Assembly (NCBI RefSeq): GCF_000813985.1
Contig: NZ_JWLJ01000003.1
Span: 248,001 to 312,000, forward strand
DNA: 64,000 nucleotides
Source: Ruegeria sp. ANG-R
GTDB taxonomy: Bacteria; Pseudomonadota; Alphaproteobacteria; Rhodobacterales; Rhodobacteraceae
Direction of reading: 5' to 3'
Shown piece by piece: positions 8,909 to 18,490 of the stretch. The notes under the pieces were generated by a model. It was not told the origin of the DNA. It was given only the letters and a program-made list of their open reading frames with translations, and searched no databases. The translations under genes and the position numbers were made by a program. How positions within the stretch are numbered: position 1 is the stretch's first letter; every line of letters starts with the position of its first letter.

Positions 8909-9742
8909 ATGATGCGATTTGCAGGTTTGGTTCTGGCGGCGGTTGTGGCCGTCGCTGGTGTGGCACACGCACAGGATCAGCAGACGCTGGCGGATATCCG
9001 TCAGGAACTGACTGTGCTGCATGTGGAAATTCAGCGTCTCAAGCGCGAGTTTTCGACCACCGGCTCGCCCGCGCCAAACCTGTCGGGCAGCTCGGTGCTG
9101 GAACGTGTGGACGCCATCGAGGCCGAGTTGCAACGGCTGACGCGCCAGACCGAGCAGTTGAATCAACGGGTGCAGAATATCGTGACCGACGGCACCAACC
9201 GCATCGGCGATCTGGAATTTCGTCTGGTTGAGCTGGAGGGCGGCGACCTGAGCACATTGGGCGAGACGTCGACGCTTGGTGGTGAAACGCAGACAGATGT
9301 TGCCGTGGCGCCGTCACCCACGCCGAGCCAACCTTCGGTCGCAGATCAGGGAGAACTTGCCGTAGGCGAGCAGGCGGATTTTGATGCTGCCTCACAGGCA
9401 TTGGCGGATGGGGATTTCCAGGCGGCGGCCGAGCTGTTTGCGCAGTTTGACCAATCCTATCCCGGCAGTCCGTTGGCCAGCCAAGCCAATCTGCGGCGCG
9501 GGCAGGCGCTGAAAGGGGTAGGCGATACCCGGGAAGCTGCGCGTGCCTTCTTGGCCAGTTTCACCGGCGATTCCGAAGGCCCTCTGGCCCCCGAGGCGCT
9601 GTTCGAACTTGGCGCGGCGCTTGGACGATTGGGGCAGACTGATCAGGCCTGCATCACGCTCGGTGAGGTTGGCGTGCGGTTTCCGAGCTCGGCGCCCGCG
9701 ACTTCGGCTACGCAGGAAATGGCAACGCTGGGCTGTTCTTGA
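8909..9742 (+). CDS. cpoB: Cell division coordinator CpoB (YbgF)
   Basis: CpoB links peptidoglycan synthesis with Tol-Pal driven outer-membrane constriction. The 277-residue protein has a cleavable signal peptide (to about residue 21, VAHA/QD). A coiled-coil segment follows at about 25-105 (heptads such as VDAIEAELQRLTRQTEQLNQ), then a Thr/Gly/Pro linker, and tetratricopeptide repeats from about 150 (ADFDAASQALADGDFQAAAELF) to the end. The order signal - coiled coil - TPR is that of the family. Its stop overlaps the tilS TTG start. Confidence 0.93.
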   Translation: MMRFAGLVLAAVVAVAGVAHAQDQQTLADIRQELTVLHVEIQRLKREFSTTGSPAPNLSGSSVLERVDAIEAELQRLTRQTEQLNQRVQNIVTDGTNRIGDLEFRLVELEGGDLSTLGETSTLGGETQTDVAVAPSPTPSQPSVADQGELAVGEQADFDAASQALADGDFQAAAELFAQFDQSYPGSPLASQANLRRGQALKGVGDTREAARAFLASFTGDSEGPLAPEALFELGAALGRLGQTDQACITLGEVGVRFPSSAPATSATQEMATLGCS

Positions 9743-10992
9743 CCTTTGACGCCGATACGCTTCGGGCTGAACTTCGGGCATGCTTGCCTGACCCGCTGCC
9801 ACGGCGGCTGGGCGTGGCGGTTTCGGGGGGCGGCGATTCGACGGCGCTGATGCGTCTGCTGGCAGACCTCGCGCAGCACGAGCAGATTGACCTGTTCGCG
9901 GCAACCGTCGACCATGGCCTGAGACCTGAATCAGCCGATGAAGCTTTGGCTGTCTCGACGCTGGCGCAGCGCTGGGATATCCCGCATGAAACGCTGACAT
10001 GGCAGGGTTGGGATGGAACCGGTAACCTGCAGGATCAGGCACGGCGTGCGCGCTATCGATTGCTGACCGCATGGGCCCGGACGAAGGGGCTTAACACGAT
10101 AGCACTGGGCCACACGGCGGATGATCAGGCGGAAACCGTCCTGATGCGACTGGCCCGCGCCGCCGGGGTGTCGGGTCTGTCCGCAATGGCGAGCGCACGC
10201 AAAGAGCGCGGGGTCACGTTGTTGCGCCCTTTGCTTGCGACAACCCGGGCAAGTTTGCGCGCATATCTGAGGGCGCAGGATATCCCCTGGGTCGACGATC
10301 CATCGAATCAGGATCAGCGCTTTGACCGGATCAAAGCCCGTAAGGCGCTTTCGGGGCTGGATCAGATCGGCATCACGGTCGAGACATTGTCACGGGTTGC
10401 TGATAATCTGGCACAAGCGCGTGAGGCTCTGGCGCACTACGCGCGGGAATCCGCTCTCCGCTTTGTGCGGGTCGTGGATGGGGATTTGTGCGTCGATCGC
10501 GATGGATTCGATGGGCTGCCCCAAGAAATTCGCCGCCGCATTGTTGTCGCATCCGTCTTCTGGATCGCGGGCGGAGAGTATCCGTCGCGCCGGAAAGCGG
10601 TGGATCGGGTCCTGGATGCGATATCATCCGGTCAAACGGCGACCTTGGGGGGGTGTATTCTGATCCCCGAAAATAAAAAAACATGGATTTGCAGAGAGCT
10701 AAACGCCATCAGCAATGAGGTGGCGCACCCTGCTGAGCTTTGGGATCGGCGCTGGATCTTAACCGGTCCCAAAGCCGAGGATGCGAAAATCCGCGCTCTG
10801 GGCGAAGATGGCATTTTGCAGCTTGAAGACTGGCGCTCGGCGGGCAAACCCCGCACTGCGCTATTGTCGACCCCTGCGGTGTGGGCCGGAGGTACCATGG
10901 TGGCTGCGCCTCTTGCTGGTTTCGCGAATGGATGGCAGGCCGAGATGCGATCCGAGAGGTCTGACTTCGCCGCAGTGATTTTATCGCATTGA
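9739..10992 (+). CDS. tilS: tRNA(Ile)-lysidine synthetase TilS
   Basis: TilS attaches lysine to cytidine 34 of tRNA-Ile(CAU), changing its decoding from AUG to AUA. The 417-residue protein carries the PP-loop ATP pyrophosphatase motif SGGGDS at 29-34 and the HTADDQAET motif near residue 130. The start is TTG 9739, which overlaps the cpoB stop (TTGA); no better start lies nearby. The C-terminal half is less conserved. Its position between cpoB and ftsH recurs in this group. Confidence 0.95.
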   Translation: MTFDADTLRAELRACLPDPLPRRLGVAVSGGGDSTALMRLLADLAQHEQIDLFAATVDHGLRPESADEALAVSTLAQRWDIPHETLTWQGWDGTGNLQDQARRARYRLLTAWARTKGLNTIALGHTADDQAETVLMRLARAAGVSGLSAMASARKERGVTLLRPLLATTRASLRAYLRAQDIPWVDDPSNQDQRFDRIKARKALSGLDQIGITVETLSRVADNLAQAREALAHYARESALRFVRVVDGDLCVDRDGFDGLPQEIRRRIVVASVFWIAGGEYPSRRKAVDRVLDAISSGQTATLGGCILIPENKKTWICRELNAISNEVAHPAELWDRRWILTGPKAEDAKIRALGEDGILQLEDWRSAGKPRTALLSTPAVWAGGTMVAAPLAGFANGWQAEMRSERSDFAAVILSH

Positions 10993-11028
10993 ACCTGCCA
11001 CAATCCTCTCTATTTTAAGGAGTAACTC

Positions 11029-11048
11029 CGGCAGGTCGCCACCTGCCG
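11029..11048 (+). promoter_or_regulatory. Hairpin in the ftsH leader
   Basis: A perfect 8-bp inverted repeat (CGGCAGGT at 29-36 and ACCTGCCG at 41-48 of this hundred) with a CGCC loop lies 21 bases before the ftsH start codon and just ahead of its ribosome site (GGGAG). No T-run follows, so it is not a terminator. It could affect mRNA stability or translation of ftsH; this is inference. Confidence 0.4.
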
Positions 11049-11069
11049 AAACCTTTCGGGAGATTTTCC

Positions 11070-12986
11070 TTGGGCAACGCTCGCAACATCGCCTTCTGGG
11101 TCGTTCTGTTTCTACTGATCCTCGCACTGTTCAACCTGTTCAGCGGACCCAGCGGTTCGCTTCAGGGCAATGAAAAAACCTACTCTGATTTTGTGACCGC
11201 TGTCGAAAGTGGCGAGGTGAACAAAGTCACGCTGGACGGTGAGCAGATTCGCTACACGACTCAAAACGGCGCCAGTTATACGACGATCAAACCCGGCGAC
11301 GCCGAGGTTACCAAGCTGCTGATCGACAAAAACATCCCTGTTGAGGCTGTGAAACAGCAGCAGTCGGGGTTCCAGTCGTTCCTGATCACACTGCTGCCCT
11401 TCCTGTTGCTGATCGGTGTCTGGGTCTACTTCATGAACCGGATGCAGGGCGGCGGCAAAGGCGGAGCGATGGGTTTTGGCAAGTCCAAGGCCAAGATGCT
11501 GACCGAAAAGCATGGCCGCGTGACATTTGACGATGTGGCGGGCATCGACGAGGCCAAGGAAGAACTGGAAGAGATCGTTGAATTCCTGCGTAACCCGCAG
11601 AAATTCTCGCGCTTGGGCGGTAAAATCCCCAAAGGCGCACTGCTGGTTGGCCCTCCGGGTACTGGTAAGACGCTGTTGGCCCGTGCGATTGCGGGTGAGG
11701 CGGGTGTGCCGTTCTTCACCATCTCGGGGTCTGACTTCGTTGAGATGTTCGTGGGTGTCGGCGCGAGCCGTGTCCGCGACATGTTCGAACAGGCCAAGAA
11801 AAACGCGCCATGTATCGTGTTCATCGACGAGATCGACGCAGTGGGTCGCCATCGCGGCGCCGGCTATGGCGGCGGCAATGACGAACGCGAACAGACGCTC
11901 AACCAGCTGCTGGTTGAGATGGACGGGTTTGAGGCCAACGAAGGTGTGATCATTCTGGCCGCGACCAACCGTAAGGACGTACTGGACCCGGCTCTGCTGC
12001 GTCCGGGCCGCTTTGACCGGAACGTGACTGTTGGCAATCCCGACATCAAAGGTCGAGAGAAAATCCTGGGCGTTCACGCGCGCAAGACCCCTCTGGGCCC
12101 CGATGTTGATCTGCGTATCATTGCACGTGGCACACCGGGTTTCTCAGGTGCTGATCTGGCGAACCTCGTGAACGAGGCCGCTTTGATGGCCGCCCGTGTG
12201 GGCCGTCGCTTTGTCACCATGGAAGACTTTGAGAACGCCAAGGACAAGGTGATGATGGGGGCTGAGCGCCGCTCGATGGTGCTGACTCAGGATCAGAAGG
12301 AAAAGACTGCCTATCACGAGGCTGGTCACGCCGTTGTCGGCCTGACCCTGCCGTTGTGTGATCCGGTCTACAAGGCGACGATCATCCCGCGCGGTGGTGC
12401 ACTGGGCATGGTTGTGTCGCTGCCCGAGATGGACCGCCTGAACTATCACCGTGATGAATGTGAGCAGAAGCTGGCTATGACCATGGCGGGCAAGGCGGCA
12501 GAGGTTATCAAATACGGTGAAGATCATGTGTCGAATGGCCCTGCCGGTGACATCATGCAGGCCAGCCAGCTGGCACGTGCCATGGTGATGCGCTGGGGTA
12601 TGTCCGACAAGGTCGGCAACATCGATTATGCCGAGGCGCATGAAGGCTATTCGGGTAACACCGCCGGGTTCTCGGTCTCGGCACATACTAAAGAACTGAT
12701 CGAAGAAGAAGTGAAGCGCCTGATCCAGCAGGGTTATGAACGAGCGCATCAGATTCTGACCGAGCAAAACGAAGGCTGGGAACGTCTGGCTCAGGGGCTG
12801 CTTGAATACGAGACCCTGACTGGGGACGAGATCAAGCGGGTCATGAATGGTGAATCACCGACCGAAGGTGACGACGAAGGTGACAGCCCGGATCAGGGCA
12901 GCGCGCCTAGTGTAACCGCCATTCCGAAGACAAAGGCGAAGAAATCCCCGCCTGATGGCGGGATGGAACCAGAGCCTTCCGCGTAA
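11070..12986 (+). CDS. ftsH: ATP-dependent zinc metalloprotease FtsH
   Basis: FtsH is the membrane-bound AAA+ protease that degrades misassembled membrane proteins and regulators. The 638 residues comprise a first membrane helix (about 7-24), a small periplasmic domain, a second helix (about 105-123), the AAA+ module (Walker A GPPGTGKT at 194-201, Walker B FIDEID at 251-256, second region of homology ending RPGRFDR) and the zinc protease site HEAGH at 416-420. The acidic, Pro/Ser-rich tail after about 595 is variable in the family. The start is TTG 11070 with GGGAG upstream and gives the expected MGNARN N-terminus. A strong terminator follows. Confidence 0.98.
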   Translation: MGNARNIAFWVVLFLLILALFNLFSGPSGSLQGNEKTYSDFVTAVESGEVNKVTLDGEQIRYTTQNGASYTTIKPGDAEVTKLLIDKNIPVEAVKQQQSGFQSFLITLLPFLLLIGVWVYFMNRMQGGGKGGAMGFGKSKAKMLTEKHGRVTFDDVAGIDEAKEELEEIVEFLRNPQKFSRLGGKIPKGALLVGPPGTGKTLLARAIAGEAGVPFFTISGSDFVEMFVGVGASRVRDMFEQAKKNAPCIVFIDEIDAVGRHRGAGYGGGNDEREQTLNQLLVEMDGFEANEGVIILAATNRKDVLDPALLRPGRFDRNVTVGNPDIKGREKILGVHARKTPLGPDVDLRIIARGTPGFSGADLANLVNEAALMAARVGRRFVTMEDFENAKDKVMMGAERRSMVLTQDQKEKTAYHEAGHAVVGLTLPLCDPVYKATIIPRGGALGMVVSLPEMDRLNYHRDECEQKLAMTMAGKAAEVIKYGEDHVSNGPAGDIMQASQLARAMVMRWGMSDKVGNIDYAEAHEGYSGNTAGFSVSAHTKELIEEEVKRLIQQGYERAHQILTEQNEGWERLAQGLLEYETLTGDEIKRVMNGESPTEGDDEGDSPDQGSAPSVTAIPKTKAKKSPPDGGMEPEPSA

Positions 12987-12991
12987 TCCAG

Positions 12992-13022
12992 AAAAACCCG
13001 GGCCAAGCCCGGGTTTTTTTTT
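12992..13022 (+). terminator. Strong intrinsic terminator after ftsH
   Basis: A 12-bp stem (AAAAACCCGGGC at 12992-13003 with its complement at 13007-13018), a 3-base loop and a run of eight or more T residues form a textbook Rho-independent terminator, which closes the ruv-tol-ftsH stretch. Confidence 0.93.
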
Positions 13023-13088
13023 ATGTTGTTCTTTCCTTGGCGACCGGGTCTACAGTTCGTGTCCATTAGGAGGCGAAAGAGGTGATGT

Positions 13089-13664
13089 ATGCCGGTGCTG
13101 CGCGAAACTGAATATCAGGCCGAGGTCGTCTGGTTGGGGCACGTTCCTGCGCGGCAATCCCTGCGCGCCGAAGCAGTGGAAACCTTATGTCTTGAGTTCT
13201 CGGGTGATCGCGGCGCGCGTCACGAGGGGGTGAATCGCGCATCCTGTGTGCGGGTCAAGAATCTCTATCCGCAGGGCACCGAAATCCGAAATGTTCGCCA
13301 ACTGACCATTCTTTCTGTCGAGGAAATGGATGCCATCGCCGCTGAAATGGGATTGGAACGGTTGGACCCCGTACATCTCGGGGTCAGCATCGTTTTACGT
13401 GGCATTCCCGATTTCACCCATGTGCCGCCATCGTCGCGCCTGCAAGTGGCGGATGGCTTGACCCTGACGATCGATATGGAAAACCGACCTTGTGTCTTGC
13501 CTGGACGCGAGATCGAGTCCGAGAGTCCAGGTTACGGAGCTGCCTTCAAGCCCGCCGCGCAGGGGCGGCGGGGCGTCACGGCCTGGGTCGAGCGTCCGGG
13601 TCAACTCAGACTTGGCGATACACTGAAACTGTTTGTTCCGGATCAGCGTCCCTGGGCACCATAA
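13089..13664 (+). CDS. MOSC domain protein
   Basis: This 191-residue protein resembles the MOSC domain found at the C-terminus of molybdenum cofactor sulfurases and in stand-alone proteins such as YiiM. MOSC proteins bind or transfer sulfur or the molybdenum cofactor through a conserved Cys. Here a Cys near residue 122 (ENRPCVLPGREIE) is in the right context, and the family's basic/Gly pattern (GRRGVTAWVERPG) follows. The start at ATG 13089 has AGAGG about ten bases upstream. It stands alone between the ftsH terminator and the fhs leader. The exact substrate is not known. Confidence 0.85.
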   Translation: MPVLRETEYQAEVVWLGHVPARQSLRAEAVETLCLEFSGDRGARHEGVNRASCVRVKNLYPQGTEIRNVRQLTILSVEEMDAIAAEMGLERLDPVHLGVSIVLRGIPDFTHVPPSSRLQVADGLTLTIDMENRPCVLPGREIESESPGYGAAFKPAAQGRRGVTAWVERPGQLRLGDTLKLFVPDQRPWAP

Positions 13665-13700
13665 GACCTTAGGTTTCCCATAGAAGACCCCGGAAATGAC

Positions 13701-13800
13701 CCGACGCCGTTTCACGGCATGATTATGTCGGAATCCATATCCATTAATTCGGTGTACAAAGGTATGGAATGCTCAGCGCCGACGCCCGTGCGTCGGTTTT
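13701..13800 (+). promoter_or_regulatory. Structured leader upstream of fhs
   Basis: Two hairpins precede fhs. The first is CCGAC (13701-13705) with GTCGG (13727-13731), enclosing GCCGT/ACGGC (13706-13710, 13714-13718). The second is CCGACGC (13779-13785) with GCGTCGG (13790-13796) followed by TTTT, and so is terminator-like. CCGACGC also occurs at 13701-13707, and GTCGG (13727-13731) can pair with CCGAC (13779-13783), so the two states exclude each other, as in an attenuator. It might instead simply be the MOSC gene's terminator. Confidence 0.45.
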
Positions 13801-13829
13801 GCACGGAATTCAATCAGGGACCCTGCCCA

Positions 13830-15506
13830 ATGAGCTACAAATCCGACATTGAGATTGCCCGCGAGGCGAACAAGAAGCCGATTCAGGAGATCGGTGCGAA
13901 GATCGGCATCGATTCGGCTGATCTGCTGCCTTACGGCCATGACAAGGCAAAGGTCAGTCAGGACTTCATCAATTCGGTTCAGGACCGTGAGGATGGCAAG
14001 CTGATCCTTGTGACCGCGATCAACCCGACCCCTGCGGGTGAGGGCAAGACAACCACGACCGTTGGTCTGGGTGACGGTCTGAACCGCATCGGCAAGAACG
14101 CGATGATCTGTATCCGCGAAGCCTCGCTCGGCCCGAACTTCGGTATGAAGGGCGGCGCTGCAGGTGGCGGTTACGCGCAGGTAGTTCCCATGGAAGAGAT
14201 GAACCTGCACTTCACAGGTGACTTCCACGCCATCACCTCGGCCCACTCGCTGCTGTCGGCGATGATCGACAACCACATCTACTGGGGCAACGAGTGCGAG
14301 ATCGACACCCGCCGCGTGGCATGGCGTCGTGTGGTCGACATGAACGACCGCGCTCTGCGTCAGATCACGGCGTCTCTGGGTGGCGTGTCGAACGGCTTCC
14401 CGCGCGAAGCAGGTTTTGACATCACCGTTGCATCCGAAGTCATGGCAATCCTTTGCCTGGCAAACGACCTGAAAGACCTGGAAAAGCGTCTGGGCGACAT
14501 CATCGTTGCATACCGCCGCGACAAAACCCCGGTTTACTGCCGCGACATCAAAGCTGAAGGCGCAATGACCGTATTGCTGAAAGACGCAATGCAGCCGAAC
14601 CTTGTGCAGACGCTGGAAAACAACCCGGCCTTTGTCCATGGCGGCCCGTTCGCCAACATCGCACACGGCTGTAACTCGGTCATCGCAACCAAAACCGCGC
14701 TGAAAGTCGCCGACTATGTCGTGACCGAAGCTGGTTTCGGTGCCGACCTGGGTGCCGAGAAGTTCATGAACATCAAGTGCCGCAAGGCGGGCATCGCTCC
14801 GTCGGCTGTGGTGCTGGTTGCCACCGTGCGTGCGATGAAGATGAACGGCGGCGTTGCCAAGGCCGATCTGGGTGCGGAAAACGTTGATGCGGTCAAGTCC
14901 GGCTGTGCCAACCTGGGCCGTCACATCGAGAACGTGAAGTCGTTCGGTGTACCGGTTGTTGTCGCCATCAACCACTTCGTCACGGACACCGACGCCGAGG
15001 TGCAGGCAGTCAACGACTACTGCGGTGAACATGGTGTCGAGGCGGTTCTGTCGCGCCACTGGGAGCTGGGCTCGGAAGGCTCGGCACCGCTGGCCGAGAA
15101 GGTGGTTGAAATCGTCGAAGGCGGCAGCGCCAATTTCGCTCCGATCTACCCCGACGACATGCCACTGTTCGAGAAGATCGAAACCATCGCCAAGCGCATC
15201 TACCGCGCCGACGAGGTTCTGGCTGACAACAAGATCCGCAACCAACTGCGCGAGTGGGAAGAAGCGGGCTATGGCAACCTGCCGGTCTGCATGGCGAAAA
15301 CCCAGTACTCGTTCTCGACCGACCCGACATTGCGCGGCGCGCCCACGGGCCATTCGGTTCCCGTGCGTGAGGTTCGCCTGTCAGCAGGTGCCGGTTTCAT
15401 CGTGGTTGTCTGCGGCGAGATCATGACCATGCCCGGTCTACCCCGCAAACCCGCAGCCGAAACCATCTGCCTTAACGACGCAGGTGAGATCGAGGGCTTG
15501 TTCTAA
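13830..15506 (+). CDS. fhs: Formate--tetrahydrofolate ligase
   Basis: This enzyme joins formate to tetrahydrofolate at the cost of ATP, giving 10-formyl-THF for purine synthesis and one-carbon metabolism. The 558 residues include the nucleotide loop TPAGEGKTT at 67-75 and the family stretch [20 protein letters not shown]. The start at ATG 13830 follows AGGGA and gives the usual [10 protein letters not shown] beginning; an upstream in-frame start would add 37 unrelated residues. folD lies 415 bases downstream. Together they make a folate one-carbon cassette with a chorismate-mutase-like gene between them. Confidence 0.97.
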   Translation: MSYKSDIEIAREANKKPIQEIGAKIGIDSADLLPYGHDKAKVSQDFINSVQDREDGKLILVTAINPTPAGEGKTTTTVGLGDGLNRIGKNAMICIREASLGPNFGMKGGAAGGGYAQVVPMEEMNLHFTGDFHAITSAHSLLSAMIDNHIYWGNECEIDTRRVAWRRVVDMNDRALRQITASLGGVSNGFPREAGFDITVASEVMAILCLANDLKDLEKRLGDIIVAYRRDKTPVYCRDIKAEGAMTVLLKDAMQPNLVQTLENNPAFVHGGPFANIAHGCNSVIATKTALKVADYVVTEAGFGADLGAEKFMNIKCRKAGIAPSAVVLVATVRAMKMNGGVAKADLGAENVDAVKSGCANLGRHIENVKSFGVPVVVAINHFVTDTDAEVQAVNDYCGEHGVEAVLSRHWELGSEGSAPLAEKVVEIVEGGSANFAPIYPDDMPLFEKIETIAKRIYRADEVLADNKIRNQLREWEEAGYGNLPVCMAKTQYSFSTDPTLRGAPTGHSVPVREVRLSAGAGFIVVVCGEIMTMPGLPRKPAAETICLNDAGEIEGLF

Positions 15507-15564
15507 GCCGCTGAATAAGACATCTCGTGGTCCGGGGATATCCCCGGGCCGTGAGGAGAACAGA

Positions 15565-15870
15565 ATGCCCACCCTTACACCGCCGCAAGACTGTCATTCG
15601 ATGCAGGAATTGCGGGTTCAGATCGACAAGCTGGATCGCCAACTGATCGAGATGTTGGTGACGCGCGCGGGTTATATCGACCGCGCATCCGAGCTGAAAC
15701 CCAGCGAGGGCCTGCCCGCCCGCATCCCGGACCGGGTCGAAGAGGTGGTACGGAAGGTGCGCGCCGGTTCTGATGAAGCGGGGATGGACCCGGATTTGGC
15801 CGAGCGGCTGTGGCGCATTCTGATTGACTGGTCGATCGCGCGCGAAGAACGTGTGCTTGGAAACGAATAG
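15565..15870 (+). CDS. AroQ-type chorismate mutase, PchB-like
   Basis: This 101-residue all-helical protein belongs to the AroQ chorismate mutase fold (chorismate to prephenate). It also aligns along its whole length with PchB, the isochorismate-pyruvate lyase of Pseudomonas, as I recall that sequence: the PxDC start, LRxxID.LD, R.xYIDRAS.LK and a final W.IA.E. Arg17, Arg34 and Lys45 match PchB Arg14, Arg31 and Lys42, while Glu94 stands where PchB has Gln90. The start has AGGAG seven bases upstream. It sits between fhs and folD. Which reaction it catalyses cannot be decided from sequence; no salicylate or siderophore genes are in view. Confidence 0.8.
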   Translation: MPTLTPPQDCHSMQELRVQIDKLDRQLIEMLVTRAGYIDRASELKPSEGLPARIPDRVEEVVRKVRAGSDEAGMDPDLAERLWRILIDWSIAREERVLGNE

Positions 15871-15874
15871 AGAT

Positions 15875-15897
15875 CGGGCGCGCTTTGCGCCCGTTTG
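15875..15897 (+). terminator. Weak terminator-like hairpin
   Basis: CGGGCGC (15875-15881) pairs with GCGCCCG (15887-15893) around a 5-base loop and is followed by only three T residues, then GGCTTTT. It could partly end transcription between the mutase and folD. Confidence 0.5.
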
Positions 15898-15921
15898 GCT
15901 TTTGAAAGAAGGGATCAAAGG

Positions 15922-16812
15922 ATGGTAGCGCAGGTTATCGACGGAAAAGCCTTTGCCGCCAAGGTGCGGGCGCAGGTGGCCGATCAGGTGGCGAAGCTGA
16001 AAGAGGAAAACGGCATCACACCCGGCCTGGCCGTGGTTCTGGTGGGCGAAGACCCGGCCAGCCAGGTCTATGTCCGCTCGAAAGGCAAAATGACCGTCGA
16101 GGTCGGCATGAACTCGTACGAGCACAAGCTGGACGCGGAGACTTCCGAAGAAGATCTGCTGGCGTTGATCGACAAGCTGAACAACGATCCCGCAGTACAC
16201 GGCATTCTGGTGCAGTTGCCGCTGCCAAAGCACCTGAACGAGGATCTGGTGATCAATTCGATTGATCCTGCCAAGGATGTGGACGGGTTCCACATCTCCA
16301 ACGTGGGCCTGTTGGGGACCGGTCAGAAGTCGATGGTGCCCTGCACACCGCTGGGCTGCCTGATGATGCTGCGCGACCACCATGGCTCGCTGTCCGGCAT
16401 GGATGCGGTTGTGATTGGCCGGTCGAACATTGTCGGCAAGCCAATGGCGCAATTGCTGCTGGGTGACAGCTGTACCGTGACCATCGCGCACAGCCGCACC
16501 AAGGACCTACCGGACGTTGTTCGCCGTGCGGATATTGTTGTCGCCGCCGTGGGCCGCCCCGAGATGGTACCGGGTGACTGGATCAAGGAAGGCGCAACCG
16601 TGATTGATGTGGGTATCAACCGGATTGAGCGGGACGGCAAGAACAAACTGGTCGGCGATGTCGACTACGCCAGTGCCGCCGAACGCGCTGGCGCGATCAC
16701 CCCGGTTCCCGGCGGTGTCGGCCCCATGACCATCGCTTGCCTCCTGGCGAATACGCTCACCGCTGCGTGCCGCGCAAATGGTCTGCCAGAGCCCGAAGGG
16801 CTAACAGCATAA
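15922..16812 (+). CDS. folD: Bifunctional methylene-THF dehydrogenase/cyclohydrolase
   Basis: FolD interconverts 5,10-methylene-THF, methenyl-THF and 10-formyl-THF with NADP. The 296 residues show the catalytic region with Tyr50 and Lys54 ([10 protein letters not shown]), the DVDGFH motif, the Rossmann binding stretch [16 protein letters not shown] and the C-terminal [12 protein letters not shown] signature. The start ATG 15922 is preceded by GAAGGG and AAAGG. With fhs it supplies and consumes 10-formyl-THF. A clear terminator follows. Confidence 0.97.
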   Translation: MVAQVIDGKAFAAKVRAQVADQVAKLKEENGITPGLAVVLVGEDPASQVYVRSKGKMTVEVGMNSYEHKLDAETSEEDLLALIDKLNNDPAVHGILVQLPLPKHLNEDLVINSIDPAKDVDGFHISNVGLLGTGQKSMVPCTPLGCLMMLRDHHGSLSGMDAVVIGRSNIVGKPMAQLLLGDSCTVTIAHSRTKDLPDVVRRADIVVAAVGRPEMVPGDWIKEGATVIDVGINRIERDGKNKLVGDVDYASAAERAGAITPVPGGVGPMTIACLLANTLTAACRANGLPEPEGLTA

Positions 16813-16857
16813 CTGCCGCGCCGGGGTCTAAACCGGGCGCAACCCGAATATGCTGAT

Positions 16858-16891
16858 GAGCCGGAGAGCGGATATGCTCTCTGGCTCTTTT
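16858..16891 (+). terminator. Intrinsic terminator after folD
   Basis: A 12-bp stem (GAGCCGGAGAGC at 16858-16869 with GCTCTCTGGCTC at 16876-16887, one G-T wobble) with a 6-base loop is followed by TTTT. It ends the fhs-folD stretch. Confidence 0.88.
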
Positions 16892-17043
16892 GTATCTAAA
16901 GGCAAGGTCTCTTGTCCGCTCAGCTAACTGGTTGACCCGGGATCAGTCGGTAATAGACCTTCTGTTCCAGCGGTTTATGGGGTAAACATATCCTCCGTCT
17001 TGGGGATTTCTTGCTCTGCCTTCAAGGAGGTGCGTTACCTGGT

Positions 17044-17781
17044 ATGATGTCCAAACTGAGCCCGATCATCTCGTTCTGTAGCCTTCAGCGGGTCGTGGCT
17101 GGCCTCGTTTTCATTCCGTTGCTGGCTTATTCGTTTGCGCCTTTTCGGGATATGACGCTGTCATTTTCGCAGCGGTTGCTGTTCTGGACTGGTGTTATGC
17201 TGCTTGCGCTGACGGCCACATGGACGGCGGGAAAGCTGGTACGCGAACGGCTCTGCCGTTCGGGATTGCTGGTTCGGGATCTGGTTTTCGCGCTGCTGAT
17301 TCTGATGCTGTTTGCCCCTTCCTTGTGGTTGCTGACCTGGACCGTGTTCACGCTGAACGGGCTGATGGCACCCGGTTTGTTGGTGGTTGTCCCTTATGGC
17401 GTTCTTTTTGCTACCGGACTGTTACTGGTACGTCAGCGGGAAGATACAGCGATGCCCGAGGAACCGCAGAAACCACGGCTGTACACTCGTTTGCCGGATA
17501 CGTTCCAGGGGCAGGTCTGTCGGTTGACTGTGCGTGATCACTGTGTCGATGTGGTCACGACTGAGGGGACGTTTACCATTCGCTCCCGCTTTACCGATGC
17601 CATTGCCGAGATGGAGCCGGTGCCCGGTCATTGTACACACAGATCGCACTGGATCGTGGATGCGGCGATCGTCGGAGTCGATAAAGAAGGCGGAAAGTCC
17701 TTTCTGCGGCTCAGCAACGGCGATCAGGTTCCGGTCAGCCGAAAATACAAGCAACAGCTCGTGAAAGACGGGCTGCTTTAG
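17044..17781 (+). CDS. Membrane-anchored LytTR DNA-binding protein
   Basis: This protein of about 245 residues joins four hydrophobic helices (about 18-33, 45-62, 82-98 and 108-128) to a C-terminal LytTR DNA-binding domain (about 150-245, with HRSHWIV, SFLRLSNGDQVPVSRKY). LytTR domains bind DNA with beta strands. Most are response regulators, but membrane-tethered forms exist in proteobacteria. No receiver or kinase gene adjoins it. The ribosome site AAGGAGGT at 17023-17030 is strong but 13 bases from ATG 17044, so the exact start (17044 or 17047) is uncertain. It would regulate from the membrane; its signal and targets are unknown. Confidence 0.85.
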   Translation: MMSKLSPIISFCSLQRVVAGLVFIPLLAYSFAPFRDMTLSFSQRLLFWTGVMLLALTATWTAGKLVRERLCRSGLLVRDLVFALLILMLFAPSLWLLTWTVFTLNGLMAPGLLVVVPYGVLFATGLLLVRQREDTAMPEEPQKPRLYTRLPDTFQGQVCRLTVRDHCVDVVTTEGTFTIRSRFTDAIAEMEPVPGHCTHRSHWIVDAAIVGVDKEGGKSFLRLSNGDQVPVSRKYKQQLVKDGLL

Positions 17782-17784
17782 CGC

Positions 17785-18447
17785 CTATCTTGGCATCGGA
17801 ATGAGCTGGGGTTTCGCTCCGGTCAGAATAGCCATGGCATCCGGCGCCATGATGTTGGTCAGAGTTATCTCTGAACTGCGCAGCCCACCAGTGTAAGCCC
17901 CGTAGGCCGGCAGGATCAGGCGCGCTTGATCCAGCAGAAACGCAGGGCGTGTGATCGAGCATCCCCGGGCAGTCAGACTTACTTTGGGATGGTAATGGCC
18001 AGAGATCTCACCCCGGCCGTCCTCACGGGCAATATGGCGAAAAACCAGATCGCTGCTGATCCATTCCGAAAGATGCGTGCCGCCCATTTCGACCGGGCCG
18101 GGGTCGTGGTTTCCCTCGATCCAGATCCAGCGCTTGCCGGCCTGCAGAGTTGTGATCTGCAATCGGTCTTCACGTGCTAACGCGCTTGAGGCATCCAGAT
18201 CGTCAAAGCTGTCGCCCAGACAGATGACGGTTGTAGCACCCGTATGGGTTAAATCAGTCGCCAATCGGGTCAGCGTTTCACGACTGTCATATGGGGGCAG
18301 GGCCGGACCACCCCGGCGGGCGATACGCTCGGATTTGCCCAGATGTAAATCCGAGACGCAAAGCAGGTTCCGCTCGGCCCACCACAAGGCGCCAGAGCCC
18401 AAGGCGGTCAGCTGTTGACCCGCAAAGGTAAAATCAATCCTGTTCAT
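17785..18447 (-). CDS. pdeM: Ligase-associated phosphoesterase PdeM
   Basis: This 220-residue calcineurin-type metallophosphoesterase carries the metal-binding motifs in order: SDLHLGK (about 32-38), GDSFDD, GNHD and GHYHP. It matches PdeM, the nuclease/phosphoesterase of the ligase-associated DNA-damage cluster that usually sits with a DEXH helicase, an ATP-dependent DNA ligase and an exonuclease. Here only the helicase is adjacent, 43 bases upstream on the same strand. It converges with the LytTR gene, ending 4 bases from that stop. Confidence 0.88.
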   Translation of the reverse strand: MNRIDFTFAGQQLTALGSGALWWAERNLLCVSDLHLGKSERIARRGGPALPPYDSRETLTRLATDLTHTGATTVICLGDSFDDLDASSALAREDRLQITTLQAGKRWIWIEGNHDPGPVEMGGTHLSEWISSDLVFRHIAREDGRGEISGHYHPKVSLTARGCSITRPAFLLDQARLILPAYGAYTGGLRSSEITLTNIMAPDAMAILTGAKPQLIPMPR

Positions 18448-18490
18448 GATCCGTTCTTTTCATGCGATTCTGACGTCTACGCAAGGGGCT

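Noticed and set aside
13773-15353. 526-codon open frame antisense to fhs
   Set aside because: It exactly shadows fhs, lacks a ribosome site and any recognisable domain, and is rich in His/Arg/Val typical of an antisense frame in GC-rich DNA.
15532-15547. 16-base palindrome (CCGGGGATATCCCCGG) between fhs and the mutase gene
   Set aside because: A perfect inverted repeat but with a 2-base centre and no T-run; it could be chance or a weak structure, so I did not call it a terminator.
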